Of a DNA stretch of 64,000 nucleotides, positions 53,208-61,539 are shown in pieces. The notes under the pieces are model-generated. The model was not told the origin of the DNA and did not search any database. It was given only the letters and a program-made list of their open reading frames with translations. Source of the stretch: Nocardia lijiangensis NBRC 108240. Its GTDB lineage: Bacteria > Actinomycetota > Actinomycetes > Mycobacteriales > Mycobacteriaceae. Each line of letters begins with the position of its first letter. Positions within the stretch are counted from its first letter, which is position 1. The position numbers and the translations under genes were made by a program. Where the stretch lies: assembly GCF_001613045.1 (NCBI RefSeq), contig NZ_BDBP01000051.1:1-64000 (forward strand). Reading direction: 5' to 3'.

Positions 53208-53236
53208 GCCGGGCGTCTCGGCCCGGCGTACCGGGC
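53208..53236 (+). terminator. Overlapping hairpins after encapsulin
   Basis: GCCGGGC-GTCTCG-GCCCGGC (53208-53227) or GCCCGG-CGTA-CCGGGC (53221-53236) can form, not both. The second repeats the hairpin family found at 50658 and 4127. Confidence 0.55.
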
Positions 53237-53314
53237 ACGCACGGCGTCACCCGCGTCGGCCCAACTGGACGAGCGGGTACGGTGAGGCCCGTAGTACGCG
53301 GGAAGCGAGACAGA

Positions 53315-53845
53315 ATGACGATGGTGCGCGCGGGCGTGGTCCCGACTCGGCGAGCCGTGCTGTACGGCGTGCTCGGTATCGCGGTGACCGTCCTCGTGTG
53401 CGCCGCGATCGTCTCCGGTTTCGGACTGCATCGGGTGTTCACCGGCCTGCTCGCGGGCGGGATCGGCGGCATCGCCCTCCTGGTTGCGCTGTTCGGGCGG
53501 GACGCGATCGTGCTCACCGAGGGCGCCATCTACCGCCGCACGCCGTGGGCGGAATCCAGCATCGAATGGGATCGGGTGGTCGCGGGCCGATTCACCCTCG
53601 ACGACCAGGCGCGCTGGTCGCTGGCCCTCGATCTGGCGGGCAGCGACGAGCGGCACGGCGAACTGGTGCTGCTGTCCATCCCGCCGGTCATTCGCCCCGT
53701 GTCGGGCGCCTATGACCTTCGCAAACGCAACCAGGTGAGGCAGATACGGGAGATGCTGCGCCACAAGCACGTTCCGGTGACCGTGCTGCCGGAGATCGCC
53801 GGTGCGCTGAGCACGCACTGGAACATCGCCCCGCCGACGCGCTGA
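53315..53845 (+). CDS. PH-domain-like membrane protein
   Basis: 176 residues. Two hydrophobic segments (residues ~12-33 and 40-59) are followed by a PH-like soluble domain (AIVLTEGAIYRRTPWAESSIEWDRV) of the bacterial PH family. Function unknown. ATG 53315 with GGAAGCGAG upstream. Confidence 0.7.
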   Translation: MTMVRAGVVPTRRAVLYGVLGIAVTVLVCAAIVSGFGLHRVFTGLLAGGIGGIALLVALFGRDAIVLTEGAIYRRTPWAESSIEWDRVVAGRFTLDDQARWSLALDLAGSDERHGELVLLSIPPVIRPVSGAYDLRKRNQVRQIREMLRHKHVPVTVLPEIAGALSTHWNIAPPTR

Positions 53846-53914
53846 TCCCGCGCGCGTCTCAATCGGTCGCGCCCGTCGCGGCGAACACGGATGACGAGCA
53901 CCACCCGCGTCGTA

Positions 53915-53920
53915 TACGTT
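53915..53920 (+). promoter_or_regulatory. -10 box for a leaderless TerD transcript
   Basis: TACGTT ends 7 nt before GTG 53928. Confidence 0.45.
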
Positions 53921-53927
53921 GACAGCT

Positions 53928-55376
53928 GTGTCGATGATGAAGGGCGCCAACGTGGCGGTGCCGATGTCCGCGGTCCGCATCGAGCTGGGGTGGCAATCGG
54001 GTCCGGGCGTTCCGGACGCGGACGCCTCGGCCTTGTTGCTGGTCGGCGGGAAGGTCCGCTCCGACAACGACTTCGTTTTCTACAACCAGCCGCTGCACCC
54101 GTCGGGCGCGGTCCGGCACGAGGGCAAGCAGCAGGGCCCGACGGTGCTCGACGTGCTGTCGGTGCAGCTGGCGCAGGTCGAACCGCAGGTCGAGACCGTC
54201 GTCATCGCGGCATCCTCCGACGGCGGCACCTTCGGCCAGTTCCGCGGCCTGTACGTGCGGGTGCTCGACGCCTCGAACGGCGCCGAGGTGGCACGCTTCG
54301 ACAGCACCGGCGCCAGCACCGAGACCGCGTTCGTCCTCGGCGAGCTGTACCGCCGCCAAGGTGCGTGGAAGTTCCGCGCGGTGGGCCAGGGCTACGACTC
54401 CGGATTGGCCGGGCTGGCGACCGATTTCGGCATCGCCGTCGACAACGATCCGGCGCCCGCGGCGCAGCAGCAGACACCGCCTCCCGCGCCGACCCAGCAG
54501 TTCACGCCGCCGCCTGCCCAGCAGTACGCGCCGCCGCAGCAGCAACAGCCGTACGCGCCGCCCCAGCAGCAGTACGCACCACCGCCCCCGCAGCAGCAAT
54601 ACGCCCCGCCACCACCGCAATTCGCGCCGCCTCAGCAGCAGTACGCGCCACCCCCGCCACAGCAGCAGTACGCACCGCCGCCTGCGCAGCAGCAGTACGC
54701 TCCCCCGCCGCCTCCGCAGGGCGGCGGCGCGCCGGTGAACATGAGCAAGATCTCGCTCACCAAGGAAGCGCCCTCGGTGTCGCTCACCAAGCAGGGCGCC
54801 ACCGGCGGCACCATGCGGATCAACCTGAACTGGACCAGCCAATCCCACCGCGGCGGCGGCCTGTTCGGCAGGCGGCGCGGCGGAGGCGGCCTGGATCTGG
54901 ATCTCAGCTGCTTCTTCGAGCTGGCCGACGGCCGGATCGGTTCGGTGCGCTCCCTGGACCGTTCGTTCGGCGCCCTGGACCAACCGCCGTTCATCCGGCT
55001 GGACCAGGACGACCGCACCGGCGGCAGCGCCACCGGTGAAAACCTGGACATCAACCTGGATTTCACCGCCCAGTTCCGCCGCATCCTGGTCTTCACCTCG
55101 ATCTACGAGGGCGCCAACGATTTCCGTGGCGTCCAGGCCACCGCGACGCTCTACCCGCTGAACTGCCCGCCGATCGAAATGACGCTCGACGGCTGCATGG
55201 ACGACTCGCGCGACGCCGTGCTCGCGCACATCGAGAACATCAACGGCGAACTGGTGGTCCGCCGCGAGGGCACCTTCATCCGCCCGCCCGCGGGCCGCCC
55301 CGGCGCCGGTGTCATGGAGATCGCGCGAATGTACAACTGGGACTTCGGCTTCAAGGCGGGCCGCGGCAAGGGCTGA
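53928..55376 (+). CDS. Double TerD-domain protein with Pro/Gln-rich linker
   Basis: 482 residues. Domain 1 (~1-175: KGANVAVP, DNDFVFYNQPLHP, FGQFRGLYVRVLD) and domain 2 (~275-455: ISLTKEAPSVSLTKQG, DLDLSCFFELADGRIGSV, RILVFTSIYEGANDF) are TerD-like, joined by ~95 residues of QQQYAPPPP repeats. TerD domains bind Ca2+ and act in tellurite and stress response or nucleoid/membrane complexes. GTG 53928 follows a -10 box; ATG 53934 is alternative. No other ter genes are in the window. Confidence 0.88.
   Translation: MSMMKGANVAVPMSAVRIELGWQSGPGVPDADASALLLVGGKVRSDNDFVFYNQPLHPSGAVRHEGKQQGPTVLDVLSVQLAQVEPQVETVVIAASSDGGTFGQFRGLYVRVLDASNGAEVARFDSTGASTETAFVLGELYRRQGAWKFRAVGQGYDSGLAGLATDFGIAVDNDPAPAAQQQTPPPAPTQQFTPPPAQQYAPPQQQQPYAPPQQQYAPPPPQQQYAPPPPQFAPPQQQYAPPPPQQQYAPPPAQQQYAPPPPPQGGGAPVNMSKISLTKEAPSVSLTKQGATGGTMRINLNWTSQSHRGGGLFGRRRGGGGLDLDLSCFFELADGRIGSVRSLDRSFGALDQPPFIRLDQDDRTGGSATGENLDINLDFTAQFRRILVFTSIYEGANDFRGVQATATLYPLNCPPIEMTLDGCMDDSRDAVLAHIENINGELVVRREGTFIRPPAGRPGAGVMEIARMYNWDFGFKAGRGKG
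54470..54720 (+). repeat. Pro/Gln-coding low-complexity repeat in the TerD gene
   Basis: Imperfect CAGCAGTACGCGCCGCC-type units encode QQYAPP repeats. The region is likely length-variable. Confidence 0.75.
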
Positions 55377-55387
55377 CCGTAGCGGTC

Positions 55388-56056
55388 TCAGTCCTCGGCG
55401 AGCCGTTCCAAGAGAACGGCCGCGTCGCCGCGCGCCTCCTCGAGGTCTCCTGCCCAGCCGAGCATGCGCAGCGCGGCGTCGGGAATGGTCTGCTCGGCGT
55501 AGGCGGGCGCGCTGCCCTCGTCGGACCGGATGCTGATCACCGTCTCGACGAGCCGGAACGGCAGCGCTTCCGCGCCGGGGATCCCCGCCTCGCCCGCGCC
55601 TTCGATCACGGCCTCGGCCAATGTCTCGTAGTGCCCGCGCAATTCGTCGCGACGCAGGCGGAACGCCGCGAACCGCTCGGTGCGCAGCTCCGGAAGCAGG
55701 TACAGCGCACCGAGATTCCAGCGTGCCGCGCAGAGTTGCCGCACATCGAACCAGGCCAGCGCATACAGCAGGGTGGGCGCGGGCTCCGCTTCGGCGCGCA
55801 GGCGCTCGGCGAGTTCGAGTGGGGTGGCGACGGTTTCGGCGAGCAGCGCGTCGAGGATGTCGTCCTTGGCGGCGAAATGGTGGTACAGCGAGGCCTGGCG
55901 GATGCCTACGGCGTCGGCCACCGCCCTGGTCGAGGTGTTGGCGTAGCCGTTGGTGGTGAACAGCTCACCCGCCGCGTCAAGGATTTCCGCGCGCGGCGTG
56001 TGCCCGCGGCGAGGTCGCTGTTCCAGCCGGGGACGGCCCGGACCGAGGTTTGCCAC
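55388..56056 (-). CDS. TetR-family regulator near the UAAP operon
   Basis: 222 residues. HTH at ~22-65 (ILDAAGELFTTNGYANTSTR ... VGIRQASLYHHFAAKDDILDALL). GTG 56056 is chosen; it follows CAGAAT+6 nt. Divergent from the APC permease operon, and hence its probable controller, perhaps sensing a nitrogen compound. Confidence 0.86.
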   Translation of the reverse strand: MANLGPGRPRLEQRPRRGHTPRAEILDAAGELFTTNGYANTSTRAVADAVGIRQASLYHHFAAKDDILDALLAETVATPLELAERLRAEAEPAPTLLYALAWFDVRQLCAARWNLGALYLLPELRTERFAAFRLRRDELRGHYETLAEAVIEGAGEAGIPGAEALPFRLVETVISIRSDEGSAPAYAEQTIPDAALRMLGWAGDLEEARGDAAVLLERLAED

Positions 56057-56125
56057 CTTCCCATTCTGGCACCGTGATCCACAGCCGCGGTCCACGCCAT
56101 CGGCGACCGTCATTCGACGGAGAGA

Positions 56126-56145
56126 TTTCTGTCACTTGATAGAAA
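56126..56145. promoter_or_regulatory. Operator candidate upstream of the APC-UAAP operon
   Basis: TTTCT-N10-AGAAA inverted repeat in the divergent region between the TetR and permease genes. Short and weakly supported. Confidence 0.3.
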
Positions 56146-56267
56146 CTCAGGCAACGCAGAAGTTACCGGCGTTGCCGCAAGCGATACATGGCGGACACCG
56201 AAAGCGCGACCGTGGACGTAAAACTGTCATGCGATAGATATTGGCCGCACGCCGAAGGACCCCGCTC

Positions 56268-57809
56268 ATGGCCACAACAGTCGTCCCGCCTCCGCCCTCC
56301 GACGCCAACATCGACAGCGCCGACCTCGCCAGTTTCGGCTATCGGCCCGTACTCCACCGCAAGCTGGGCCGCTATGCCTCGTTCGCGGCGGGCTTCTCGT
56401 TCGTCTCGATTCTCACCACGATCTTCCAGTTCTTCGGCTTCGGCTATTCGTTCGGCGGCGCCGCCTTCTTCTGGACCTGGCCGATCGTGTTCGCCGGGCA
56501 GTTCCTCGTCGCGCTGAACTTTGCCGAACTGGCCGCCCGCTACCCGCTCTCCGGCTGCATCTACCAGTGGTCGCGGCGGCTGGGCGGTGAGCTCGTCGGC
56601 TGGTTCGCGGGCTGGATGATGGTCATCGCGCAGATCGTCACCGCGGCCGCGGCCGCCATCGCGCTGCAGGTGGTGCTGCCGACGATCTGGACCGGATTCC
56701 AGATCATCGGCGAGGACACCGCGCTCACCTCCCCGTCCGGCGCGACCAACGCGGTGCTGCTCGGCAGCATCCTGCTGGTCGTCACCACCACGATCAACGT
56801 CATCGGCATCGACCTGATGGCGAAGATCAACTCCATCGGCGTCACCATCGAGATCGTCGGCATCGCGGCGATCATCGGCCTGTTCTTCGTGAACAGCGAG
56901 CGCGGGCCGGTCGTCGTGCTGCAGACCGACCAGGCTGCGCCAGGGCCGTACTGGGCCGCGTTCCTGGTCTCGGGCCTGATGGCCGCCTATGTGATGGTCG
57001 GATTCGATTCCGCCGGTGAGCTTTCCGAGGAGACCAAGAATCCGCGCCGGGTCGCGCCGCGCACCATTCTCACCGCGCTGTCGGTCTCCGCGCTCGGCGG
57101 CGGGCTCATGCTGCTCGGCGCGCTGATGGCGGCTCCGAGCCTGGACGACGGCGCTCTGGCCACCGAGGGCCTCGCCTACGTCCTGACCTCCAAGCTGGAC
57201 AGCCCGGCGGGCAAGGTGCTGCTCGGCTGTGTCGCCGTCGCGATCATGGTGTGCACCTTGGCGATTCAGACCGCGGGATCGCGGCTGATGTTCTCGATGG
57301 CCCGTGACGGCAAGCTGCCCTTCGCCAGGCAACTCGCGGCGGTGCATCCCCGGTACGGCACACCGGCGCTGCCCGCGGTGGTGATCGGCCTGCTCGGAAT
57401 AGCCCTGCTGGTGGTCAATCTCGGCAATGCCGCGATCTTCGCGACCCTCGCCAGCGTTTGCATCGTCTCGCTGTACCTGGCCTACCTGCTGGTCACCGTG
57501 CCGCTGCTGCTGCGGCGGTGGAAGGGATGGGGCCGCACGGAGGACGTCGCGGGCGAATCGCTGTTCGCGCTGGGCCGCTTCGGGATTCCGATCAACGCCC
57601 TCGCGGTGGTGTGGGGCATCGCCATGGCGATCAACCTGGCCTGGCCGCGGGCCGAGGTGTACACGCCGAACGGCGGCGGCTGGTGGATGCGCTGGGCCGC
57701 ACCGCTGTTCGTGCTCGCGGTGGTCTCCATCGGCGCGGTCGTGCACCGGTTCGTCGTTGCAGCCCCGCGCACCGAGCCGAGCGGCGAACCCGCCGGGCAA
57801 CCCGCCTGA
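56268..57809 (+). CDS. APC-superfamily amino acid/amine permease
   Basis: 513 residues, 12 membrane segments with APC signatures (GGAAFFWTWPIVFAGQFLVALNFAELAARYPLSGCIYQW; VGFDSAGELSEETKNPRR). It probably imports the nitrogen compound handled by the genes behind it (urea, guanidine or an amide). ATG 56268 has AAGGA upstream. No guanidine riboswitch seen. Confidence 0.88.
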   Translation: MATTVVPPPPSDANIDSADLASFGYRPVLHRKLGRYASFAAGFSFVSILTTIFQFFGFGYSFGGAAFFWTWPIVFAGQFLVALNFAELAARYPLSGCIYQWSRRLGGELVGWFAGWMMVIAQIVTAAAAAIALQVVLPTIWTGFQIIGEDTALTSPSGATNAVLLGSILLVVTTTINVIGIDLMAKINSIGVTIEIVGIAAIIGLFFVNSERGPVVVLQTDQAAPGPYWAAFLVSGLMAAYVMVGFDSAGELSEETKNPRRVAPRTILTALSVSALGGGLMLLGALMAAPSLDDGALATEGLAYVLTSKLDSPAGKVLLGCVAVAIMVCTLAIQTAGSRLMFSMARDGKLPFARQLAAVHPRYGTPALPAVVIGLLGIALLVVNLGNAAIFATLASVCIVSLYLAYLLVTVPLLLRRWKGWGRTEDVAGESLFALGRFGIPINALAVVWGIAMAINLAWPRAEVYTPNGGGWWMRWAAPLFVLAVVSIGAVVHRFVVAAPRTEPSGEPAGQPA

Positions 57810-57879
57810 CCGCGTCCATTCCGTGCGCGGCGTTCGGCCCGCCGGCCGCCGCGCACGGCTCCACTTCGAAAGGAACACG

Positions 57880-58653
57880 ATGACCGAGCCGAGCAGCCCC
57901 GAGCACGCGGGCACCGCCTCCACCGGGGGCGCACGCGCGCACGCGCGCGCCCAGGCCGCGGCCGCGATCCTCACCCGACCCGACCTGCCCTCCGACGTCG
58001 CGCCCGCGAAGATCACCTGGTCGCAGCGCATTCCGCCGGGCGGCTACGCCACTGTCGTCCTCGGCCGCGGCACCCGCATCCGGCTGAGCGATCCCGCCGG
58101 ATCCGCCTGTGCCCACGTGCTGCTGCTGCGCGCCGAGGCCCCGTGGGAGCGGCTGAATGTCGCCGATACCGTGAAAGTGCCGTGGCAGGCCTATCTTTCG
58201 GCTGGCCATCCACTGCTCACCGATCAAGGCCGGGTGCTGGCCACCGTGCTGGCCGACGGCTCGGGACACCACGACACCCTGTGCGGACCCACGCCCGAGG
58301 CCCGCGAGCTGTTGCGCCTCGCCGGCGCCAAACAGGGTCTGGCGCCGCGCGACATCGCGCCGAGCGTCTCCTTCTTCCGTGGCGTCCGGGTGGAGCCGGA
58401 CGGCGCGCTCACCGCCACCGGCAGCGCGGCGGCGGGGTCGTCGGTGGACCTGCTCGTCCACCTCCCCGCGGTGCTGTTGGTGGCCAACGCCGCGCACCCG
58501 CTCGACGAGCGCGCGACCACCGACCTCGACATCGTCGCCTGGTCCGCGCCAGAAGACCTGACCGCGGCCCGCGACAGCGACCCGGAATACCAACGGGCCG
58601 TGCAGAACACCGAAGCGGCCTGGACGGCCCTGACCATGGAGCCGACGGCATGA
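57880..58653 (+). CDS. Urea carboxylase-associated protein 2 (UAAP2/DUF1989)
   Basis: 257 residues. The DUF1989 pattern: PPGGYATVVLGRGTRIRLSDPAGSACAHVLLL, LTDQGRVLATVLADGSGHHDTLCG, FFRGVRVEPDGAL. UAAP pairs with UAAP1 were shown to be carboxyguanidine deiminases (CgdAB) in guanidine use. AAAGGA precedes ATG 57880. UAAP1 starts in the stop (ATGA). Confidence 0.87.
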   Translation: MTEPSSPEHAGTASTGGARAHARAQAAAAILTRPDLPSDVAPAKITWSQRIPPGGYATVVLGRGTRIRLSDPAGSACAHVLLLRAEAPWERLNVADTVKVPWQAYLSAGHPLLTDQGRVLATVLADGSGHHDTLCGPTPEARELLRLAGAKQGLAPRDIAPSVSFFRGVRVEPDGALTATGSAAAGSSVDLLVHLPAVLLVANAAHPLDERATTDLDIVAWSAPEDLTAARDSDPEYQRAVQNTEAAWTALTMEPTA

Positions 58654-59264
58654 CCCTGTCCCGAACCATCGTGCTCGACGAGACCGTTCCCGCCCGCGCG
58701 CCTTGGTCGGCGATCGTCCGCGCGGGCGAGCAGCTGGAGATCATCGACCTGCACGGCAACCAGGCCGTGGACTGCCTGCTCTACTCCGCCGCCGACCACG
58801 CCGACCGCTACAGCGCCCAGGCCACCATCGTCGCCCAGCGCAACATCTTCCTGACCACGGGCAGCGTGCTGCTGACCGACGCGGGCACCGCGCTGATGAC
58901 GGTGCTCGCCGACGAGGTCGGCAACCACGACACCATCGCGGGCGCCTGCTCGCAGGAGTCCAACACCCTGCGCTACGGGCATCACACCCGCCACCAGCAC
59001 GCCTGCGTGGAGAACTTCCTCGCCGAGGCGATGAAATGGGGCCTCGGCAAACGGGATCTGGTGTCGAACATCAACTGGTTCATGAACGTCCCGGTGGAGC
59101 CCGACGGGACTCTCGGCATCGTGGACGGCTTGTCCGGTCCAGGCAAGAAGGTCACCCTGCGCGCCGAGATCGACACGTTGGTGCTGGTGTCCAACTGCCC
59201 GCAGATCAACAACCCGTGCAACGGTTTCGACCCGACGCCCGTGCGCATGGTGGTGTCGCGATGA
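58650..59264 (+). CDS. Urea carboxylase-associated protein 1 (UAAP1/DUF1989)
   Basis: 204 residues. EIIDLHGNQAVDCLLYSAADH, LTDAGTALMTVLADEVGNHDTIAGACSQESNTLRYG, NINWFMNVPVEPDGTL and a CPQINNPCNGF end: the UAAP1 signature with conserved Cys/His residues, probably metal or substrate ligands. It forms the second subunit of the presumed carboxyguanidine deiminase. The stop overlaps the next ATG (ATGA). Confidence 0.88.
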   Translation: MTLSRTIVLDETVPARAPWSAIVRAGEQLEIIDLHGNQAVDCLLYSAADHADRYSAQATIVAQRNIFLTTGSVLLTDAGTALMTVLADEVGNHDTIAGACSQESNTLRYGHHTRHQHACVENFLAEAMKWGLGKRDLVSNINWFMNVPVEPDGTLGIVDGLSGPGKKVTLRAEIDTLVLVSNCPQINNPCNGFDPTPVRMVVSR

Positions 59265-61276
59265 CCGTCGTCGAGGCCCCGTCCCGCGTTCCGAAGCCCG
59301 AGGCCGTCGAGGACGCGTCCGCCCGCGTCGAAGTAGTGCGGCCAGGAATGCTTGTCACCGTGCAGGATTGGCCGGGCCGCATCGGCTACTGGCACGTCGG
59401 TGTTCCGCCGTCCGGCCCGATGGACGACCTGTCCTTCCGGCTCGGCAACCGGGTGCTCGGCAATGCCGAGGGCGCGGCGGGCCTGGAATGTACGCTCGGC
59501 GGTCCCGCGCTCCGCTTCACCATCGCGACGTGGGTGTGCGTGACGGGCGCACCGGCGACCGTGACGGTGGACGGCGCGGCGGTCGAACAGTGGCGGACGG
59601 TCCGGGTGCCCGCGGGCGGTGTGCTGGAGATCGGGGCGATTCGCGGACCGGGCATGCGCACCTACGTGCTGTTCGCGGGCGGCATCCAGCTGCCCGAATA
59701 TCTCGGCAGCATGGCCACTTTCACGCTCGGCCGGTTCGGTGGCAGCGCGGGCGCGGCACTGCGCGCCGGAGAGATCCTGCCGTTGGGCACATCGCGCGAA
59801 CCTCTCACAACCGCCGTGCCTGCCGACAACCGGCCGGTGCTCACCGAGCGCTGGGAACTGGCCGTCACCGAAGGACCGCACGGCGCACCGGAATTCTTCA
59901 CCCGCGCCGATGTCGACACCATCATCGGTACCGACTACGAGGTGCATTTCAACTCCGACCGCACCGGCGTGCGGCTGATCGGCCCCAAGCCGGAGTGGGC
60001 GCGCACCGACGGCGGGGAAGCGGGCCTGCACCCGTCGAACATCCACGACACGCCGTATTCGGTTGGTGCGCTGGACTTCACCGGCGATACCCCGATCCTG
60101 CTCGGTCCCGACGGTCCGAGTCTCGGCGGCTTCGTCTGTCCGGTCACGGTGGTCGCGGCCGATCGGTGGAAGCTGGGCCAGCTCAGCCCCGGCGACCGGG
60201 TGCGCTTCGTGCCGGTGCGCCGCGAACACGCCGCCTCGCTGCGCGATCTCGGCCCCGGCCGCCGCGCCGCGTGGCCTTCGGTCCTCTCCCCCGGCGGCGA
60301 CGGCGACGACGGCGTGCTGCGCCGCTCCGAGGTCGACGACGAGACCGGGGTGACGTATCGCAGGGCGGGCGACGACGGCGTCCTCGTCGAATACGGCGCG
60401 ATGACTTTGGATCTCGGCTTGCGGGCCCGCGTGCACGCCCTGCACCAGCACCTGCTGGCGGCGAACCCGCGCGGGATGGTGGAGCTGACCCCCGGTGTGC
60501 GGTCCTTGCAGATCCGCGTCGATCCGCACGTGCTGTCTGTCCCCAAGCTGCTCGAGCTGCTGACCGAGGCCGAGCGGGAGCTGCCCGCCGCCACGGAACT
60601 CGTGGTGCCGAGCCGCACCGTGCACCTGCCGCTCTCCTGGGACGATCCCTCGACCAGGGAGGCGATCACCCGCTACATGCACGGCGTGCGCGCCGATGCG
60701 CCATGGTGCCCCTGGAACATCGAGTTCATTCGACGCATGAACGGCCTGGCCACGGTGCAGGACGTCTACGACACCGTCTTCGGTGCGCAGTACCTGGTGC
60801 TCGGCCTCGGCGATGTGTACCTCGGGGCCCCGGTCGCCACGCCGATCGATCCGCGCCACCGCCTGGTGACCACCAAATACAACCCGGCCCGCACCTGGAC
60901 GCCGGAGAACGCGGTCGGCATCGGCGGCGCCTACCTGTGCATCTACGGCATGGAAGGGCCCGGCGGCTACCAGTTCGTCGGCCGCACCACCCAGGTGTGG
61001 AATCACGCCGCCACCGAGACACCCTGGCTGCTGCGGTATTTCGACCGCATCAGCTGGTATCCCGTGAGCGCGGAGGAACTGCTCGACATGCGAGCCGATT
61101 TCGCCGCGGGCAAGGTGGAGGTGCGCGCCGAGGAGGGTGAGTTCCGGCTCGCGGACTACCGCGCGTTCCTGGACGACAATGCGGCGGCCATCGACCGCTT
61201 CCGCGCGGTGCAGGCGAAAGCCTTTGCCGCCGAGCGTGACTCGTGGAGACTCGCGGGCGAGCTCGGCGCGGACTGA
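59261..61276 (+). CDS. Stand-alone carboxyltransferase part of a urea/guanidine carboxylase (KipA-KipI domains)
   Basis: 671 residues. Residues ~20-360 are the AHS2/KipA-like half (VVRPGMLVTVQDWPGRIGYW, SGPMDDLSFRLGNRVLGN, HPSNIHDTPYSVGALDFTGD); ~370-600 the AHS1/KipI-like half (YRRAGDDGVLVEYGAM, PGVRSLQIRVDP). Full urea carboxylases of ~1,200 residues also have an N-terminal biotin carboxylase and a C-terminal biotin carrier with a lysine in an AMKM-like motif; both are absent. So it must work with biotin proteins made elsewhere, or has another job. It closes the APC-UAAP operon; no allophanate hydrolase is in the window. Confidence 0.82.
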   Translation: MTVVEAPSRVPKPEAVEDASARVEVVRPGMLVTVQDWPGRIGYWHVGVPPSGPMDDLSFRLGNRVLGNAEGAAGLECTLGGPALRFTIATWVCVTGAPATVTVDGAAVEQWRTVRVPAGGVLEIGAIRGPGMRTYVLFAGGIQLPEYLGSMATFTLGRFGGSAGAALRAGEILPLGTSREPLTTAVPADNRPVLTERWELAVTEGPHGAPEFFTRADVDTIIGTDYEVHFNSDRTGVRLIGPKPEWARTDGGEAGLHPSNIHDTPYSVGALDFTGDTPILLGPDGPSLGGFVCPVTVVAADRWKLGQLSPGDRVRFVPVRREHAASLRDLGPGRRAAWPSVLSPGGDGDDGVLRRSEVDDETGVTYRRAGDDGVLVEYGAMTLDLGLRARVHALHQHLLAANPRGMVELTPGVRSLQIRVDPHVLSVPKLLELLTEAERELPAATELVVPSRTVHLPLSWDDPSTREAITRYMHGVRADAPWCPWNIEFIRRMNGLATVQDVYDTVFGAQYLVLGLGDVYLGAPVATPIDPRHRLVTTKYNPARTWTPENAVGIGGAYLCIYGMEGPGGYQFVGRTTQVWNHAATETPWLLRYFDRISWYPVSAEELLDMRADFAAGKVEVRAEEGEFRLADYRAFLDDNAAAIDRFRAVQAKAFAAERDSWRLAGELGAD

Positions 61277-61286
61277 GCCGCCCGGA

Positions 61287-61439
61287 TCACCAGCCGAGCA
61301 GCTCGGCCAGGTCGATCCACTCGTCGCCCCAGCGCTGCTCGATCGCGCGGCGCTGCGCTTCGGGTTGTTCGGGTGACCAGCCGCAGCGCCGCCAGAAGGC
61401 CTCTCGATGTTCCTGCGTCATCCGCAACGGCTCGGTCAT
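61287..61439 (-). CDS. Small hypothetical protein, 50 residues
   Basis: A 50-codon frame starts MTEPLRMTQEHREAFWRRCG and is rich in Trp, Glu and Arg. Support: AGGAG 8 nt before the ATG, high third-position GC, and a compact position between two stops. No known family. It may be a real small protein. Confidence 0.5.
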   Translation of the reverse strand: MTEPLRMTQEHREAFWRRCGWSPEQPEAQRRAIEQRWGDEWIDLAELLGW

Positions 61440-61479
61440 GGCGATCGCTCCTGCTCAGCGCGGTCCTGCCCTCCGATTG

Positions 61480-61517
61480 TGCGCCTGTTCCGGTTCTGAC
61501 ACGCCGGAACAGGCGCA
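61480..61517 (-). terminator. Hairpin after the epoxide hydrolase gene
   Basis: A perfect 14-bp stem (TGCGCCTGTTCCGG with its complement) and 10-nt loop, 22 nt after the stop on the minus strand. Confidence 0.7.
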
Positions 61518-61539
61518 GCGGCTTCGCTTTTCGACGCGT

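Noticed and set aside
56146..56267. Possible guanidine-I (ykkC) riboswitch before the APC-UAAP operon
   Set aside because: UAAP genes are often under this element, but the conserved ACxGGTCCGAGAG-type core is absent here.
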